From Actinomycetota bacterium (lineage in GTDB: Bacteria > Actinomycetota > Humimicrobiia > Humimicrobiales > Humimicrobiaceae): 6,339 nt of DNA. The stretch covers positions 1 through 6,339 of the forward strand of contig JAQVHC010000071.1 in assembly GCA_028696435.1 (NCBI GenBank), given 5' to 3'. The notes under the pieces are model-generated. The model saw nothing but the letters and a program-made list of their open reading frames with translations, did not search any database and was not told where the DNA came from. Below, piece after piece: positions 1-5,432 of this stretch. Position 1 is the first letter of the stretch. Each line of letters starts with the position of its first letter. The translations under genes were made by a program, and so were the position numbers.

Positions 1-199
1 TTGTTTATTTTTTAGAGGTTAAAATATTAAAATATTATTATAGACTATTTTAAATACATATCAATATCCAGTTATGAGCTCACTTTTGTTCAATCTTATT
101 GCAATGTAGATTTATTATATTTTTTATTACAGGAGTATGCAAAAGGAGATAAAAAAGATATAATCTTACGGCTAATTAAATACAGCTAACTAAAAATAT

Positions 200-218
200 T
201 GCTATAATATTTATAGCA
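200..218. promoter_or_regulatory. Compact inverted repeat containing a TATAAT box upstream of the DUF1858 gene
   Basis: Two perfect 8-base arms, TGCTATAA (200-207) and TTATAGCA (211-218), are separated by TAT. The left arm and spacer include a perfect -10 box TATAAT at 203-208. No good -35 hexamer sits 16-18 bases upstream (ATACAG is the 17-base option), so promoter identity is uncertain. An operator overlapping a -10 box would fit a repressor site, but in such AT-rich DNA the symmetry could be chance. Distance to the DUF1858 start codon is 52 bases. Confidence 0.35.
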
Positions 219-270
219 GTGGAGTAAAATATATTGTATATTATTATAATTATAACGATAGAAGGAAATT

Positions 271-474
271 ATGGCTAATTACACAGAGAACACAAAATTG
301 TCAGAGGTGTTAAATTCTCCTGAAGCAAGCAAAATAATTGCCAGGTATAACCTCCCGTGTATGCACTGCGCAATGGCTGCGTATGAAGCAGAAATATTAA
401 CACTGGGGCAGATTTCTAAGATTTATGGAATAGATATAGATGGATTGCTTAAGGAATTAAACGAAATTCACTGA
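271..474 (+). CDS. DUF1858 domain protein (hybrid-cluster-protein-associated disulfide domain type)
   Basis: This 67-residue protein is essentially one DUF1858 domain, the small fold also described as a redox disulfide domain associated with hybrid cluster (prismane) proteins. The signature is the CxxC pair C30-M-H-C33 in the context LPCMHCAMA, followed by a typical C-terminal half (TLGQISKIYGIDIDGLLKELNE) in which helices carry the ID..LL..LN pattern. The N-terminal part (TKLSEVLNSPEASKIIARYNL) is the usual opening, in which a repeating unit finds its own cysteine pair. There is no signal peptide or membrane segment, so it is cytoplasmic. The start is supported by GAAGGA at 261-266, four bases before ATG. 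The exact role of the family is unknown; a redox or metal-linked role is inferred from the CxxC. It stands alone here: no hybrid cluster protein gene is visible, and the next gene is a tRNA. Confidence 0.88.
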   Translation: MANYTENTKLSEVLNSPEASKIIARYNLPCMHCAMAAYEAEILTLGQISKIYGIDIDGLLKELNEIH

Positions 475-576
475 CTGATATTTTAGATCAATTATATTTC
501 AATTATAAACTTTTTTGTTGTGCTAATATAAAACTAATATAAAAATAGCATAAAATGGAGTTTATTTTTCGCTTTC

Positions 577-606
577 TTGCTAATTAAAGCTATATTAACA
601 TACAAT
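577..606 (+). promoter_or_regulatory. Possible promoter of tRNA-Arg
   Basis: TTGCTA (577-582) and TACAAT (601-606) are separated by 18 bases, matching the vegetative sigma factor pattern in 4 of 6 and 5 of 6 positions. Transcription would begin near 613, giving a leader of about 18 bases before the mature tRNA at 631. Placement fits, but similar pairs occur by chance in AT-rich sequence. Confidence 0.4.
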
Positions 607-630
607 AAATATATGATTAATTATACAGGA

Positions 631-707
631 GCGCCTGTAGCTCAACTGGATAGAGCAGTGGACTACGAATCCAAAGGCTGGGGGTTCGAATCCCTCCAGG
701 CGCGCCA
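631..707 (+). tRNA. tRNA-Arg, anticodon ACG
   Basis: A full cloverleaf can be folded. The acceptor stem GCGCCTG (631-637) pairs perfectly with CAGGCGC (697-703), followed by discriminator G704 and an encoded CCA (705-707). The D stem is GCTC/GAGC (640-643 with 653-656), and the T stem is GGGGG/CCCTC around the loop TTCGAAT (685-691). The anticodon loop is CTACGAA (663-669) with anticodon ACG at 665-667. The A at position 34 is normally deaminated to inosine by TadA, so this tRNA would read CGU, CGC and CGA. One oddity is a G-A mismatch at the top of the anticodon stem (658 with 674, positions 27 and 43). The variable loop has five bases. Confidence 0.97.
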
Positions 708-744
708 GCTTTTAAATTTTAAGTAATGATGTAAAGCTTAAGTA

Positions 745-773
745 TTGGTGTAAAATAGTAGCTATAGTAGAAT
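745..773 (+). promoter_or_regulatory. Likely promoter of the DUF362 gene
   Basis: TTGGTG (745-750), a 17-base spacer, then TAGAAT (768-773) lie 67 bases before the DUF362 start. The -10 box matches consensus in 5 of 6 positions and the -35 in 3 of 6, with ideal spacing. The transcript would begin near 780, with an untranslated leader of about 60 bases. Confidence 0.5.
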
Positions 774-839
774 TGATTTTATATATGAAAGGCTAAAGTA
801 AAAGATTAAGAAAATTTTATGAAAGAATAGGTATAAGAA

Positions 840-1949
840 ATGAAAAAATCTGTGGTTAAATTTGCAGATGTAAGTTTTAATAAACTGGAACCGGGAGCCA
901 CTTTACCCGCAAAATTTAAAAGAATGCTTGATTCATTGCCGCTTAAGGAAATAGTAGAGCGCAAATTAGTAGCCATAAAAATGCATCTGGGAGGGAACCT
1001 GGGTTACACTACTATCCACCCTCTGTTTGTAAGAATACTCGTAAAGGCATTAAAAGATGCAGGAGGCGATGTTTTTATAACGGATGTATATCACAGAAAC
1101 AGTGCTGATTTTGGTGTAAGGAATGCAGAAAACAGGGGGTATAATGAAGAAGTAATAGGGTGTAAGATTATTCCTGTAGCCGGTGCAGGTGATAAATATT
1201 ATTATCAAAAAAAGGTTGATTTTAAAACATTAAAGGAAATACAGGTAGCCGGTAATATCCATGATGCAGAAGTGTTAATTGATTTCTCTCATGTAAAAGG
1301 ACACGGCGACTGCAGCTATGGTGGTGCATGTAAAAATTTAGCTATGGGCTGTGTTACTTCGGCTACACGAAGAGAATTGCATGCTCTGGAAGGCGGGATA
1401 GAGTGGAATGAAGAATTATGTGAACATTGTGAGTCATGTATAGATGGATGCCGGTATAAAGCTAACAAATTTAACGACAGGGAAAAATATGAAATAAATT
1501 TCCATGACTGCACTTTCTGCCAGCATTGTGTTGAAATATGTCCCACTGGTGCTCTTACTTTTACAGGTAAACGTTTTATAGATTTTCAAAAAGGTATGGC
1601 AATATCAACCAATGAAATTTTAAAGACTTTTGATAAAGGTTCTGTTTATTATATAAATATTTTGCTTAATATAACTATGCTATGCGACTGCTGGGGATTT
1701 TCAACTCCATCAATTGTTCCTGATATAGGAATAATGGCTTCAGATGATATTGTAGCAATAGAGAAAGCATCCCTGGATGCAATAAAGGTTGAGAATTTAA
1801 TTCCTGGTTCGCTTCTTGTAGGGAGAGAACTAAGTGAAGGAAATCATTTGTTTGAAAAAATATGGGGTAAAGACCCTTATAGCCAGATATATGAACTAGA
1901 AAAAATAGGTCTTGGAAATAGTGATTATATAATTGAAAAAGTTGAGTGA
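840..1949 (+). CDS. DUF362 domain protein with two 4Fe-4S clusters
   Basis: This 369-residue cytoplasmic protein matches the DUF362 family of iron-sulfur proteins common in anaerobes. Residues about 1-180 are the DUF362 core, with a conserved run near 153-171 (KGHGDCSYGGACKNLAMGC). Residues 190-241 form a bacterial ferredoxin-type insert with two cysteine motifs: C194, C197, C200 and C204, then C224, C227, C230 and C234. By the usual rule the first three of each group plus the last of the other bind one 4Fe-4S cluster each. The core resumes with the family hallmark LCDCWGFSTPSIVPDIGIMASDD split across 281-303, including C282 and C284, which may be further ligands. An electron-transfer role is inferred; no substrate is established for this group. 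The length is normal and nothing is missing. The Shine-Dalgarno is weak (TAGG at 828-831), but the ATG precedes a normal N terminus. No partner gene is adjacent. Confidence 0.93.
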   Translation: MKKSVVKFADVSFNKLEPGATLPAKFKRMLDSLPLKEIVERKLVAIKMHLGGNLGYTTIHPLFVRILVKALKDAGGDVFITDVYHRNSADFGVRNAENRGYNEEVIGCKIIPVAGAGDKYYYQKKVDFKTLKEIQVAGNIHDAEVLIDFSHVKGHGDCSYGGACKNLAMGCVTSATRRELHALEGGIEWNEELCEHCESCIDGCRYKANKFNDREKYEINFHDCTFCQHCVEICPTGALTFTGKRFIDFQKGMAISTNEILKTFDKGSVYYINILLNITMLCDCWGFSTPSIVPDIGIMASDDIVAIEKASLDAIKVENLIPGSLLVGRELSEGNHLFEKIWGKDPYSQIYELEKIGLGNSDYIIEKVE

Positions 1950-1985
1950 AAATTATTTAATTTTATATCAGAAGTGTTTTCATGA

Positions 1986-2005
1986 CCTGCTTTTCAAAGA
2001 GCAGG
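1986..2005 (+). terminator. Stem-loop after the DUF362 gene, not a canonical terminator
   Basis: CCTGCT (1986-1991) pairs with AGCAGG (2000-2005), and T-G and T-A pairs (1992-1999, 1993-1998) extend this to eight pairs around the loop TCAA. It lies 37 bases past the stop codon. The bases after it (GTGTAAATTCATC) are not a T-run, so it may act as an mRNA 3' end stabiliser or a weak terminator. Confidence 0.35.
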
Positions 2006-2147
2006 GTGTAAATTCATCTTGTTAATAGAACATTTAATTTTATTTATACTAATACTATGTAAAAACAATGTAATGATTTTTTTATAAAATCTGTTATTAT
2101 ATTGTTTGCTATCATACTTATTTTGTCATCATACCTATCATTTCTGT

Positions 2148-2161
2148 GGAGAGGGGAGAGG
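2148..2161 (+). repeat. Tandem copy of the 5' acceptor strand at tRNA-Ser(GCT)
   Basis: GGAGAGG occurs twice back to back, at 2148-2154 and 2155-2161. The second copy is the 5' strand of the tRNA acceptor stem; the first lies just upstream of the mature 5' end. Either copy could pair perfectly with the 3' strand CCTCTCC (2238-2244), but only the second leaves the conserved T8 and D arm in register. Confidence 0.85.
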
Positions 2162-2248
2162 TGCTTGAGTGGCTGAAAAGGGCCGCCTGCTAAGCGGTTA
2201 GGCGAGTGTAAGCTTGCCTCGAGGGTTCGAATCCCTCCCTCTCCGCCA
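2155..2248 (+). tRNA. tRNA-Ser, anticodon GCT
   Basis: This is a class II (long variable arm) tRNA of 94 bases with encoded CCA. The acceptor stem GGAGAGG (2155-2161) pairs with CCTCTCC (2238-2244), followed by G2245 and CCA (2246-2248). The anticodon stem GCCGC (2182-2186) pairs with GCGGT (2194-2198), the last pair being G-U, around the loop CTGCTAA with anticodon GCT at 2189-2191, reading AGU and AGC. The variable arm spans 2199-2220 and contains GGCGAG...CTTGCC. The T arm is GAGGG/CCCTC around TTCGAAT (2226-2232). The region downstream (2249-2423) holds no other gene, only a 9-base tandem repeat, ATGGATTGC then ATGGATTGA (2274-2291). I found no convincing promoter immediately upstream. 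Confidence 0.97.
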
Positions 2249-2423
2249 TATAAAACATTGAACGCACAGAATAATGGATTGCATGGATTGAGTTTCTGCT
2301 GTAAGTAATAAACCATAAAAATAGGATTTTTTATTTTATTTATTTTATGATAATATATGCAAAATATAACGCTGGATTAAAAATAACATATGATTATAAA
2401 CAATATAAAGATGGATTTTAAAA

Positions 2424-2963
2424 ATGATATTTAAAGGAAAAAAACAAACAAAAGAAACTAAAGAAAAAAAAGAAAAGAAAGAAACAATGCAAGCAACAGA
2501 AGCAAAAGAAGTAAAACAGGAAGAAATAGAAAAATGCATAGAATGCGGGAAGATTCTTAAGGATAAAACATATGAACCTTATTGCAAGCAATGTGATGAG
2601 AAATTAGATAAACAGTTTGACAATATTGAGGATAATATATTGATTTATAAAGAGCTTCTTGATAGTGAAATAAAAATTCTGGAAAAATTTGATGACGAAG
2701 ATATAAAGGACCTTTTTAAGAAAGTTTATGAAAAATTTTCAAAAGAAGAAGGCGGCTTTAAAGAAGAAAGTATAGTGGTTCTTAATAAGTTTAAAGATTC
2801 ATTTGGATTGAATGAATTAGAAATGGGCCTTGCCAGACTTCCTGATATAAAGGAAATTAAAAAGAATAAACCAAAAGATGAGTGCCCTGAATGCAGTAAA
2901 AAAATAAAGGAAGATTTTAATCTGTGTCCATACTGCGGCTATAGGTTAAAGGATAGTTTTTAA
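2424..2963 (+). CDS. Small protein with two zinc ribbons flanking a helical middle, function unknown
   Basis: I do not recognise this 179-residue protein as a named family. It begins with a Lys/Glu-rich low-complexity tail (residues about 5-37), followed by a CxxC...CxxC zinc ribbon with C38, C41, C54 and C57. A charged, mostly helical middle (about 64-146) comes next, then a second zinc ribbon (C154, C157, C168 and C171) with the classic CPxCxxxI...CPYCG form. Each cysteine quartet should bind one structural zinc. There is no signal peptide or membrane segment, so it is cytoplasmic and might bind nucleic acid or protein partners; this is inference. The ATG at 2424 has only a weak purine stretch (GATGGA) before it, and the first in-frame alternative is Met22. 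The tail is encoded by a run of A-rich codons (about 2438-2490), a possible slippage site. It is flanked by a tRNA and a long gap, so context gives no clue. Confidence 0.75.
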   Translation: MIFKGKKQTKETKEKKEKKETMQATEAKEVKQEEIEKCIECGKILKDKTYEPYCKQCDEKLDKQFDNIEDNILIYKELLDSEIKILEKFDDEDIKDLFKKVYEKFSKEEGGFKEESIVVLNKFKDSFGLNELEMGLARLPDIKEIKKNKPKDECPECSKKIKEDFNLCPYCGYRLKDSF

Positions 2964-2976
2964 TTTTTAAAACTAT
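2953..2976 (+). terminator. Weak AT-rich stem-loop at the end of the zinc-ribbon gene
   Basis: ATAGTTTT (2953-2960) pairs perfectly with AAAACTAT (2969-2976) around an eight-base loop that contains the stop codon TAA (2961-2963). The stem has only one G-C pair and is followed by TTCTAG, so it is at best a weak terminator or a feature of the 3' end. Confidence 0.3.
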
Positions 2977-3217
2977 TTCTAGTCTGACCGGGTCCCGGCG
3001 TTTGACTGGATTATGTCTTATCTTTAAATTCTATCTTATATTTGAATAAATATGGATTTATTTCCATCTTAACATTGGTAGAGTAAATTAAGTTGATTCT
3101 CAAATTAGTTCATTTAATAATAGATAATTTTTATTTTTATTTAGCTGTAATGTCCTTAATTGTTATAAGGAGCATCTATTCTTTTTAAATTACCCCGGTT
3201 ATTTTATCAGCAATTTA
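2964..3217. other. Gap without a gene between the zinc-ribbon gene and the MATE promoter
   Basis: I see no coding region in this stretch. It holds a short GC-rich near-palindrome (CCGGG, T, CCCGG at 2988-2998) that stands out from its AT-rich surroundings. It also holds a perfect inverted repeat of AATAAAT and ATTTATT (3045-3051 and 3056-3062) with a four-base spacer. An orphan Shine-Dalgarno-like AAGGAG (3167-3172) has no start codon at the proper distance. The promoter of the MATE gene begins at 3218. Confidence 0.6.
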
Positions 3218-3245
3218 TTGACAATCAATCTGCCTTAAATATAAT
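3218..3245 (+). promoter_or_regulatory. Consensus promoter of the MATE leader and gene
   Basis: TTGACA (3218-3223) and TATAAT (3240-3245) both match the vegetative consensus perfectly, with a 16-base spacer, one short of the ideal 17. Transcription would start near 3252, leaving an untranslated leader of about 178 bases before the MATE start codon at 3430. A strong promoter with such a long structured leader is what one expects where control acts after initiation. Confidence 0.8.
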
Positions 3246-3298
3246 TTAAACTCACGTGCCTTAAACATATATGCCATTCATTAAGTCTGGTTGACTAT

Positions 3299-3376
3299 AA
3301 AAAGGCCGAGAAGTAAAAACGGATTGTTTTACTACGCCTCTCTGGATTTTGCCCTGAAGAGGGATTTTTAAGAGAG
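3299..3376 (+). promoter_or_regulatory. Candidate riboswitch or attenuator in the MATE leader
   Basis: Within the leader, AGGC (3303-3306) pairs with GCCT (3336-3339), enclosing an internal loop (CGAGA on the left, AC on the right) and a seven-pair hairpin AGTAAAA/TTTTACT (3312-3318 with 3327-3333) with loop ACGGATTG. Next comes CCCT-GAAG-AGGG (3352-3363), then ATTTTT (3364-3369). CCTCT (3337-3341) overlaps the closing stem and is complementary to AGAGG (3358-3362), so the closed upper structure and a longer terminator-like stem would exclude each other. CTCTCT (3338-3343) can also pair with AGAGAG (3371-3376). This layout resembles an aptamer with a termination switch. MATE exporter genes are known targets of the guanidine-IV (mepA motif) riboswitch, but I cannot confirm a match to that or any class from memory of its consensus. 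The pairing is seen; the function is inferred. Confidence 0.5.
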
Positions 3377-3406
3377 TTTTAAATAAGATTATCTGCTTTT
3401 TTTAAT

Positions 3407-3432
3407 AGGATTGTCCGCAATTATAGAAAATG
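3407..3432 (+). promoter_or_regulatory. Distant ribosome binding site with a small hairpin before the MATE start
   Basis: The only Shine-Dalgarno-like site is AGGA (3407-3410), 19 bases from the ATG at 3430, which is too far for normal use. Between them ATTG (3410-3413) can pair with CAAT (3418-3421) around the loop TCCG. If this folds, the effective spacing drops to about eight bases. An in-frame TAG at 3424-3426 excludes any upstream start, so the ATG itself is firm. Confidence 0.35.
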
Positions 3433-4791
3433 GAAGAACAAAAGAAGCAAATTTTAAATGAAAATTTAAGACTATTATTATTAAAGTTTTCCGCACCAAC
3501 AATAACCGGAATGATAACAATAGCTCTGTATAATTTTGTAGACACTCTTTTTGTGGGTAAAGCAGTGGGGCCAGATGCAATTGCCGGTCTTACCATAGTA
3601 ATACCTGTAAGCAGTTTTTTATTTGCCATTGGACTTCTAACCGGAGTGGGTGCATCTTCGATAGTATCCCGTTCACTTGGCAGCGGGGATGCGGAGAGAG
3701 CTATAACTGCTGGTGCAGATAGTATTATATTAAATGTAATCTTTAATGTTATAGTTATAATACCTGTCTGGATTTATTCCAGGGAAATCCTGGAATTTCT
3801 GGGTGCCTCCGGTGAGGTTTTACCCTATGCATTGGATTATCTAAATACTTTACTACCAGGCTATCTGTTTTTATCATTTTCTGTCAATGGAACTAATCTT
3901 ATAAGAGCAGAAGGAAAACCGAGGGCATCAATGCATGAGATGCTCATAGGAGCGATCTTAAATATAATTCTGGATTATTTATTTGTGATTGTATTTGGGT
4001 GGGGAGTAAAAGGAGCTGCAATTGCAACTGTTATAAGCCATATTGCAAGTGCAACCTACATATTTATTTTTTTTATGTCGAAGAACAGTATATTCCATCT
4101 AAAATTTAATATATTTGGTATAAATAAGTCTATTTCTGGTGAAATTTTAAAGCTAGGGACTCCTTCATTTTTAATGGAGATTGTTGTCAGTGTAGTATTT
4201 TTATTATTTGTAAAATCGGTAAGCAAGTATGGCGGAGATGTTTATCTTTCCGTAACAGGAATAGGGATGAGGGTAATTGATCTTATATTTATGCCACTAA
4301 TAGGAATCAGTCAGGGTTTTTCACCTATTGTCGGCTTTAATTATGGTGCGAAGTTATATGCGAGAGTAAAAAAGGTTTTAAAAGAAGCACTTATCTGGAC
4401 TGTGTTTATAGCCTCACTGGGGTTTATAATAGTAATGGCATTTCCTGATGTTCTTATAAGTATATTCACCAGTGACGCAGAAGTTATTGAAAAAGGAATA
4501 GGGCCTTTAAGAGTAATTGCAATGTTTTTACCCTTAAGTGGATTTCCTATAATAGGGAGTGCATTTTTTCAGGCTATTGGTAAAGCCAGGCCTTCTATGT
4601 TTATAACATTATCCAGGGATCTATTTTTCTTTATACCAGCTATTATATTATTACCCCGGGTTTTTGGTCTCTCAGGGATATGGATAACCTGGCCTCTTAC
4701 CGATTTGTGCTGCTTTATTATGACGACTATCTTTCTGTTAATGGAAATTAAAATAATAAATAGAAAAATGGATATGGAAAGAATATCCTGA
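3430..4791 (+). CDS. MATE-family multidrug/cation exporter (MepA/DinF-like branch)
   Basis: This 453-residue integral membrane protein belongs to the MATE family, which exports organic cations, drugs or metabolites in exchange for Na+ or H+. The length is normal and about 12 membrane helices can be read as two related halves. The first half opens after a short cytosolic tail with LLLLKFSAPTITGMITIALYNF, including the conserved proline P23, and the motif YNFVDTLFVG (34-43). It also carries RAEGKPRASM (159-168) and the LDYLF segment near 181-185. The second half begins about 240 (LGTPSFLME) and holds GISQGFSPIVGFNYGA (292-307), then QAIGKARPSM (381-390), which mirrors the motif at 159-168 and confirms the internal duplication. 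Nothing is truncated. The substrate cannot be told from sequence. The gene has its own consensus promoter, a long structured leader and a terminator, so it is a single-gene unit. The name mepA would be over-precise. Confidence 0.95.
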   Translation: MEEQKKQILNENLRLLLLKFSAPTITGMITIALYNFVDTLFVGKAVGPDAIAGLTIVIPVSSFLFAIGLLTGVGASSIVSRSLGSGDAERAITAGADSIILNVIFNVIVIIPVWIYSREILEFLGASGEVLPYALDYLNTLLPGYLFLSFSVNGTNLIRAEGKPRASMHEMLIGAILNIILDYLFVIVFGWGVKGAAIATVISHIASATYIFIFFMSKNSIFHLKFNIFGINKSISGEILKLGTPSFLMEIVVSVVFLLFVKSVSKYGGDVYLSVTGIGMRVIDLIFMPLIGISQGFSPIVGFNYGAKLYARVKKVLKEALIWTVFIASLGFIIVMAFPDVLISIFTSDAEVIEKGIGPLRVIAMFLPLSGFPIIGSAFFQAIGKARPSMFITLSRDLFFFIPAIILLPRVFGLSGIWITWPLTDLCCFIMTTIFLLMEIKIINRKMDMERIS

Positions 4792-4803
4792 TTTTTTCTT
4801 TAG

Positions 4804-4847
4804 CCTTAACTCTGACTTTTATTCATACAGGGATAAGGGGCATTTTT
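4804..4847 (+). terminator. Intrinsic terminator of the MATE gene
   Basis: CCTTA (4804-4808) pairs with TAAGG (4834-4838) and CTCTG (4810-4814) with CAGGG (4828-4832), one pair being U-G, separated by a single A-A mismatch. The loop has 13 bases. GGCA and then TTTTT (4843-4847) follow. It begins 13 bases past the stop codon. Confidence 0.7.
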
Positions 4848-4937
4848 CAAAGACTGCTAATGTATGGTTAATGTATAAATTTAAAGCTATAGATTATATA
4901 TAGTATTTTTATAATAGGTTTATATAGCCTGGTAGTA

Positions 4938-4954
4938 ATAAGATAATATCTTAT
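4938..4954. repeat. Perfect 17-base AT-rich inverted repeat in the gap before tRNA-Ser(GGA)
   Basis: ATAAGAT (4938-4944) and ATCTTAT (4948-4954) are exact reverse complements with an AAT spacer. It lies in a 289-base gap (4848-5136) in which I see no gene. The design, short arms with a three-base spacer, resembles the repeat at 200-218 and could be a protein binding site, but in this base composition chance is a fair explanation. Confidence 0.35.
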
Positions 4955-5116
4955 AGTAGAAGTTATTTAAATAATAAAGCAAAATGTAATATTTGAAGAA
5001 ATAAAAAACAAAAGTAGTAATAAATGTTTAATTTTTATTAATATTCCAGAGAGCCTTTATGCTATAATTGTAATACATTTTTGCGTAGAATATAGAATAG
5101 GCTAAATGGTATAGAG

Positions 5117-5122
5117 TATAAT
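5117..5122 (+). promoter_or_regulatory. Possible -10 box of tRNA-Ser(GGA)
   Basis: A perfect TATAAT lies 14 bases before the mature tRNA 5' end. No -35 hexamer is visible at the right distance (AGAATA at 17 bases). The alternative pair TTGTAA (5068-5073) and TAGAAT (5093-5098) has a long 19-base spacer. The box is overlapped by the tandem repeat at 5121-5142. Confidence 0.3.
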
Positions 5123-5142
5123 GAGGGAGAAATGAGGGAGAG
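5121..5142 (+). repeat. 11-base tandem duplication over the 5' end of tRNA-Ser(GGA)
   Basis: ATGAGGGAGAA (5121-5131) is followed directly by ATGAGGGAGAG (5132-5142), identical at 10 of 11 positions. The second copy supplies the first six bases of the tRNA (5137-5142). The first copy overlaps the last two bases of the TATAAT box. Confidence 0.8.
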
Positions 5143-5228
5143 ATGGCTGAGCGGTTTAAAGCGCACGCTTGGAAAGCGTGTAAGCGGCGTAAGCTGCTTC
5201 GAGGGTTCGAATCCCTCTCTCTCCGCCA
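5137..5228 (+). tRNA. tRNA-Ser, anticodon GGA
   Basis: This class II tRNA has 92 bases with encoded CCA. The acceptor stem GGAGAGA (5137-5143) pairs with TCTCTCC (5218-5224), followed by G5225 and CCA (5226-5228). The anticodon stem CACGC (5164-5168) pairs perfectly with GCGTG (5176-5180) around TTGGAAA, with anticodon GGA at 5171-5173, reading UCU and UCC. A long variable arm (about 5181-5200) contains AAGCGGCGTAAGCTGCTT. The T arm is GAGGG/CCCTC around TTCGAAT (5206-5212). Its 3' end is nearly identical to that of tRNA-Ser(GCT), as expected for one synthetase. Six T residues follow the CCA (5229-5234), which with the acceptor helix may help end transcription. Confidence 0.97.
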
Positions 5229-5432
5229 TTTTTTCAAAGTTTAAATTTTAAAAAGAGGTATAGTGTTCTGTCTAAAAAGTACTGCTATTTAAAAATATCG
5301 ATTCTTTGAGAATAAATAAAAAATTTAATCTACATATCTGGTATGGAGAAGATTGAAAGTAATATTAGTGGTACCGGGGTAGTTGATTTAATTAAAGATT
5401 CAAAGATAGGACCTATTATATCCTTACGATTT
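5229..5432. other. Gap between tRNA-Ser(GGA) and the 3' end of the convergent GGDEF/HD-GYP gene
   Basis: No gene is visible. A five-pair hairpin ATTCT-TTG-AGAAT (5301-5313), read on the minus strand, is followed by CGATATTTTT and could be a weak terminator for the minus-strand gene. ATAGG-A-CCTAT (5406-5416) is a second small symmetric site near its stop codon. Convergent transcription from the tRNA and the minus-strand gene should end here. Confidence 0.5.

Noticed and set aside
131..163. AGGAG followed by a tiny frame (MQKEIKKI) and a second AAGGAG without a start codon
   Set aside because: The first spacing is only one base, the peptide is eight residues, and no larger frame is present; probably chance or a decayed remnant.
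1316..1546. Minus-strand open frame inside the DUF362 gene
   Set aside because: It overlaps the ferredoxin motifs of the real gene and shows no features of its own.
2044..2316. Minus-strand open frame of 90 residues containing GGIRTLEASL
   Set aside because: It is the antisense translation of tRNA-Ser(GCT); such peptides are a well-known annotation artefact.
3396..3403. T-run before the MATE start read as a terminator
   Set aside because: No stable stem lies directly upstream of it; the nearest pairing (AGA/TCT) has three base pairs.
3389..3629. Two overlapping minus-strand frames at the start of the MATE gene
   Set aside because: Both lie opposite conserved MATE helices and lack recognisable domains.
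5028..5237. Minus-strand open frame with RERDSNPRSS
   Set aside because: It is the antisense of tRNA-Ser(GGA), another familiar artefact in protein databases.
5369..5379. TGGTACCGGGG, reminiscent of the T-box antiterminator sequence
   Set aside because: No specifier hairpin or terminator stem is present, and no plus-strand gene follows; the next gene is on the minus strand and ends here.
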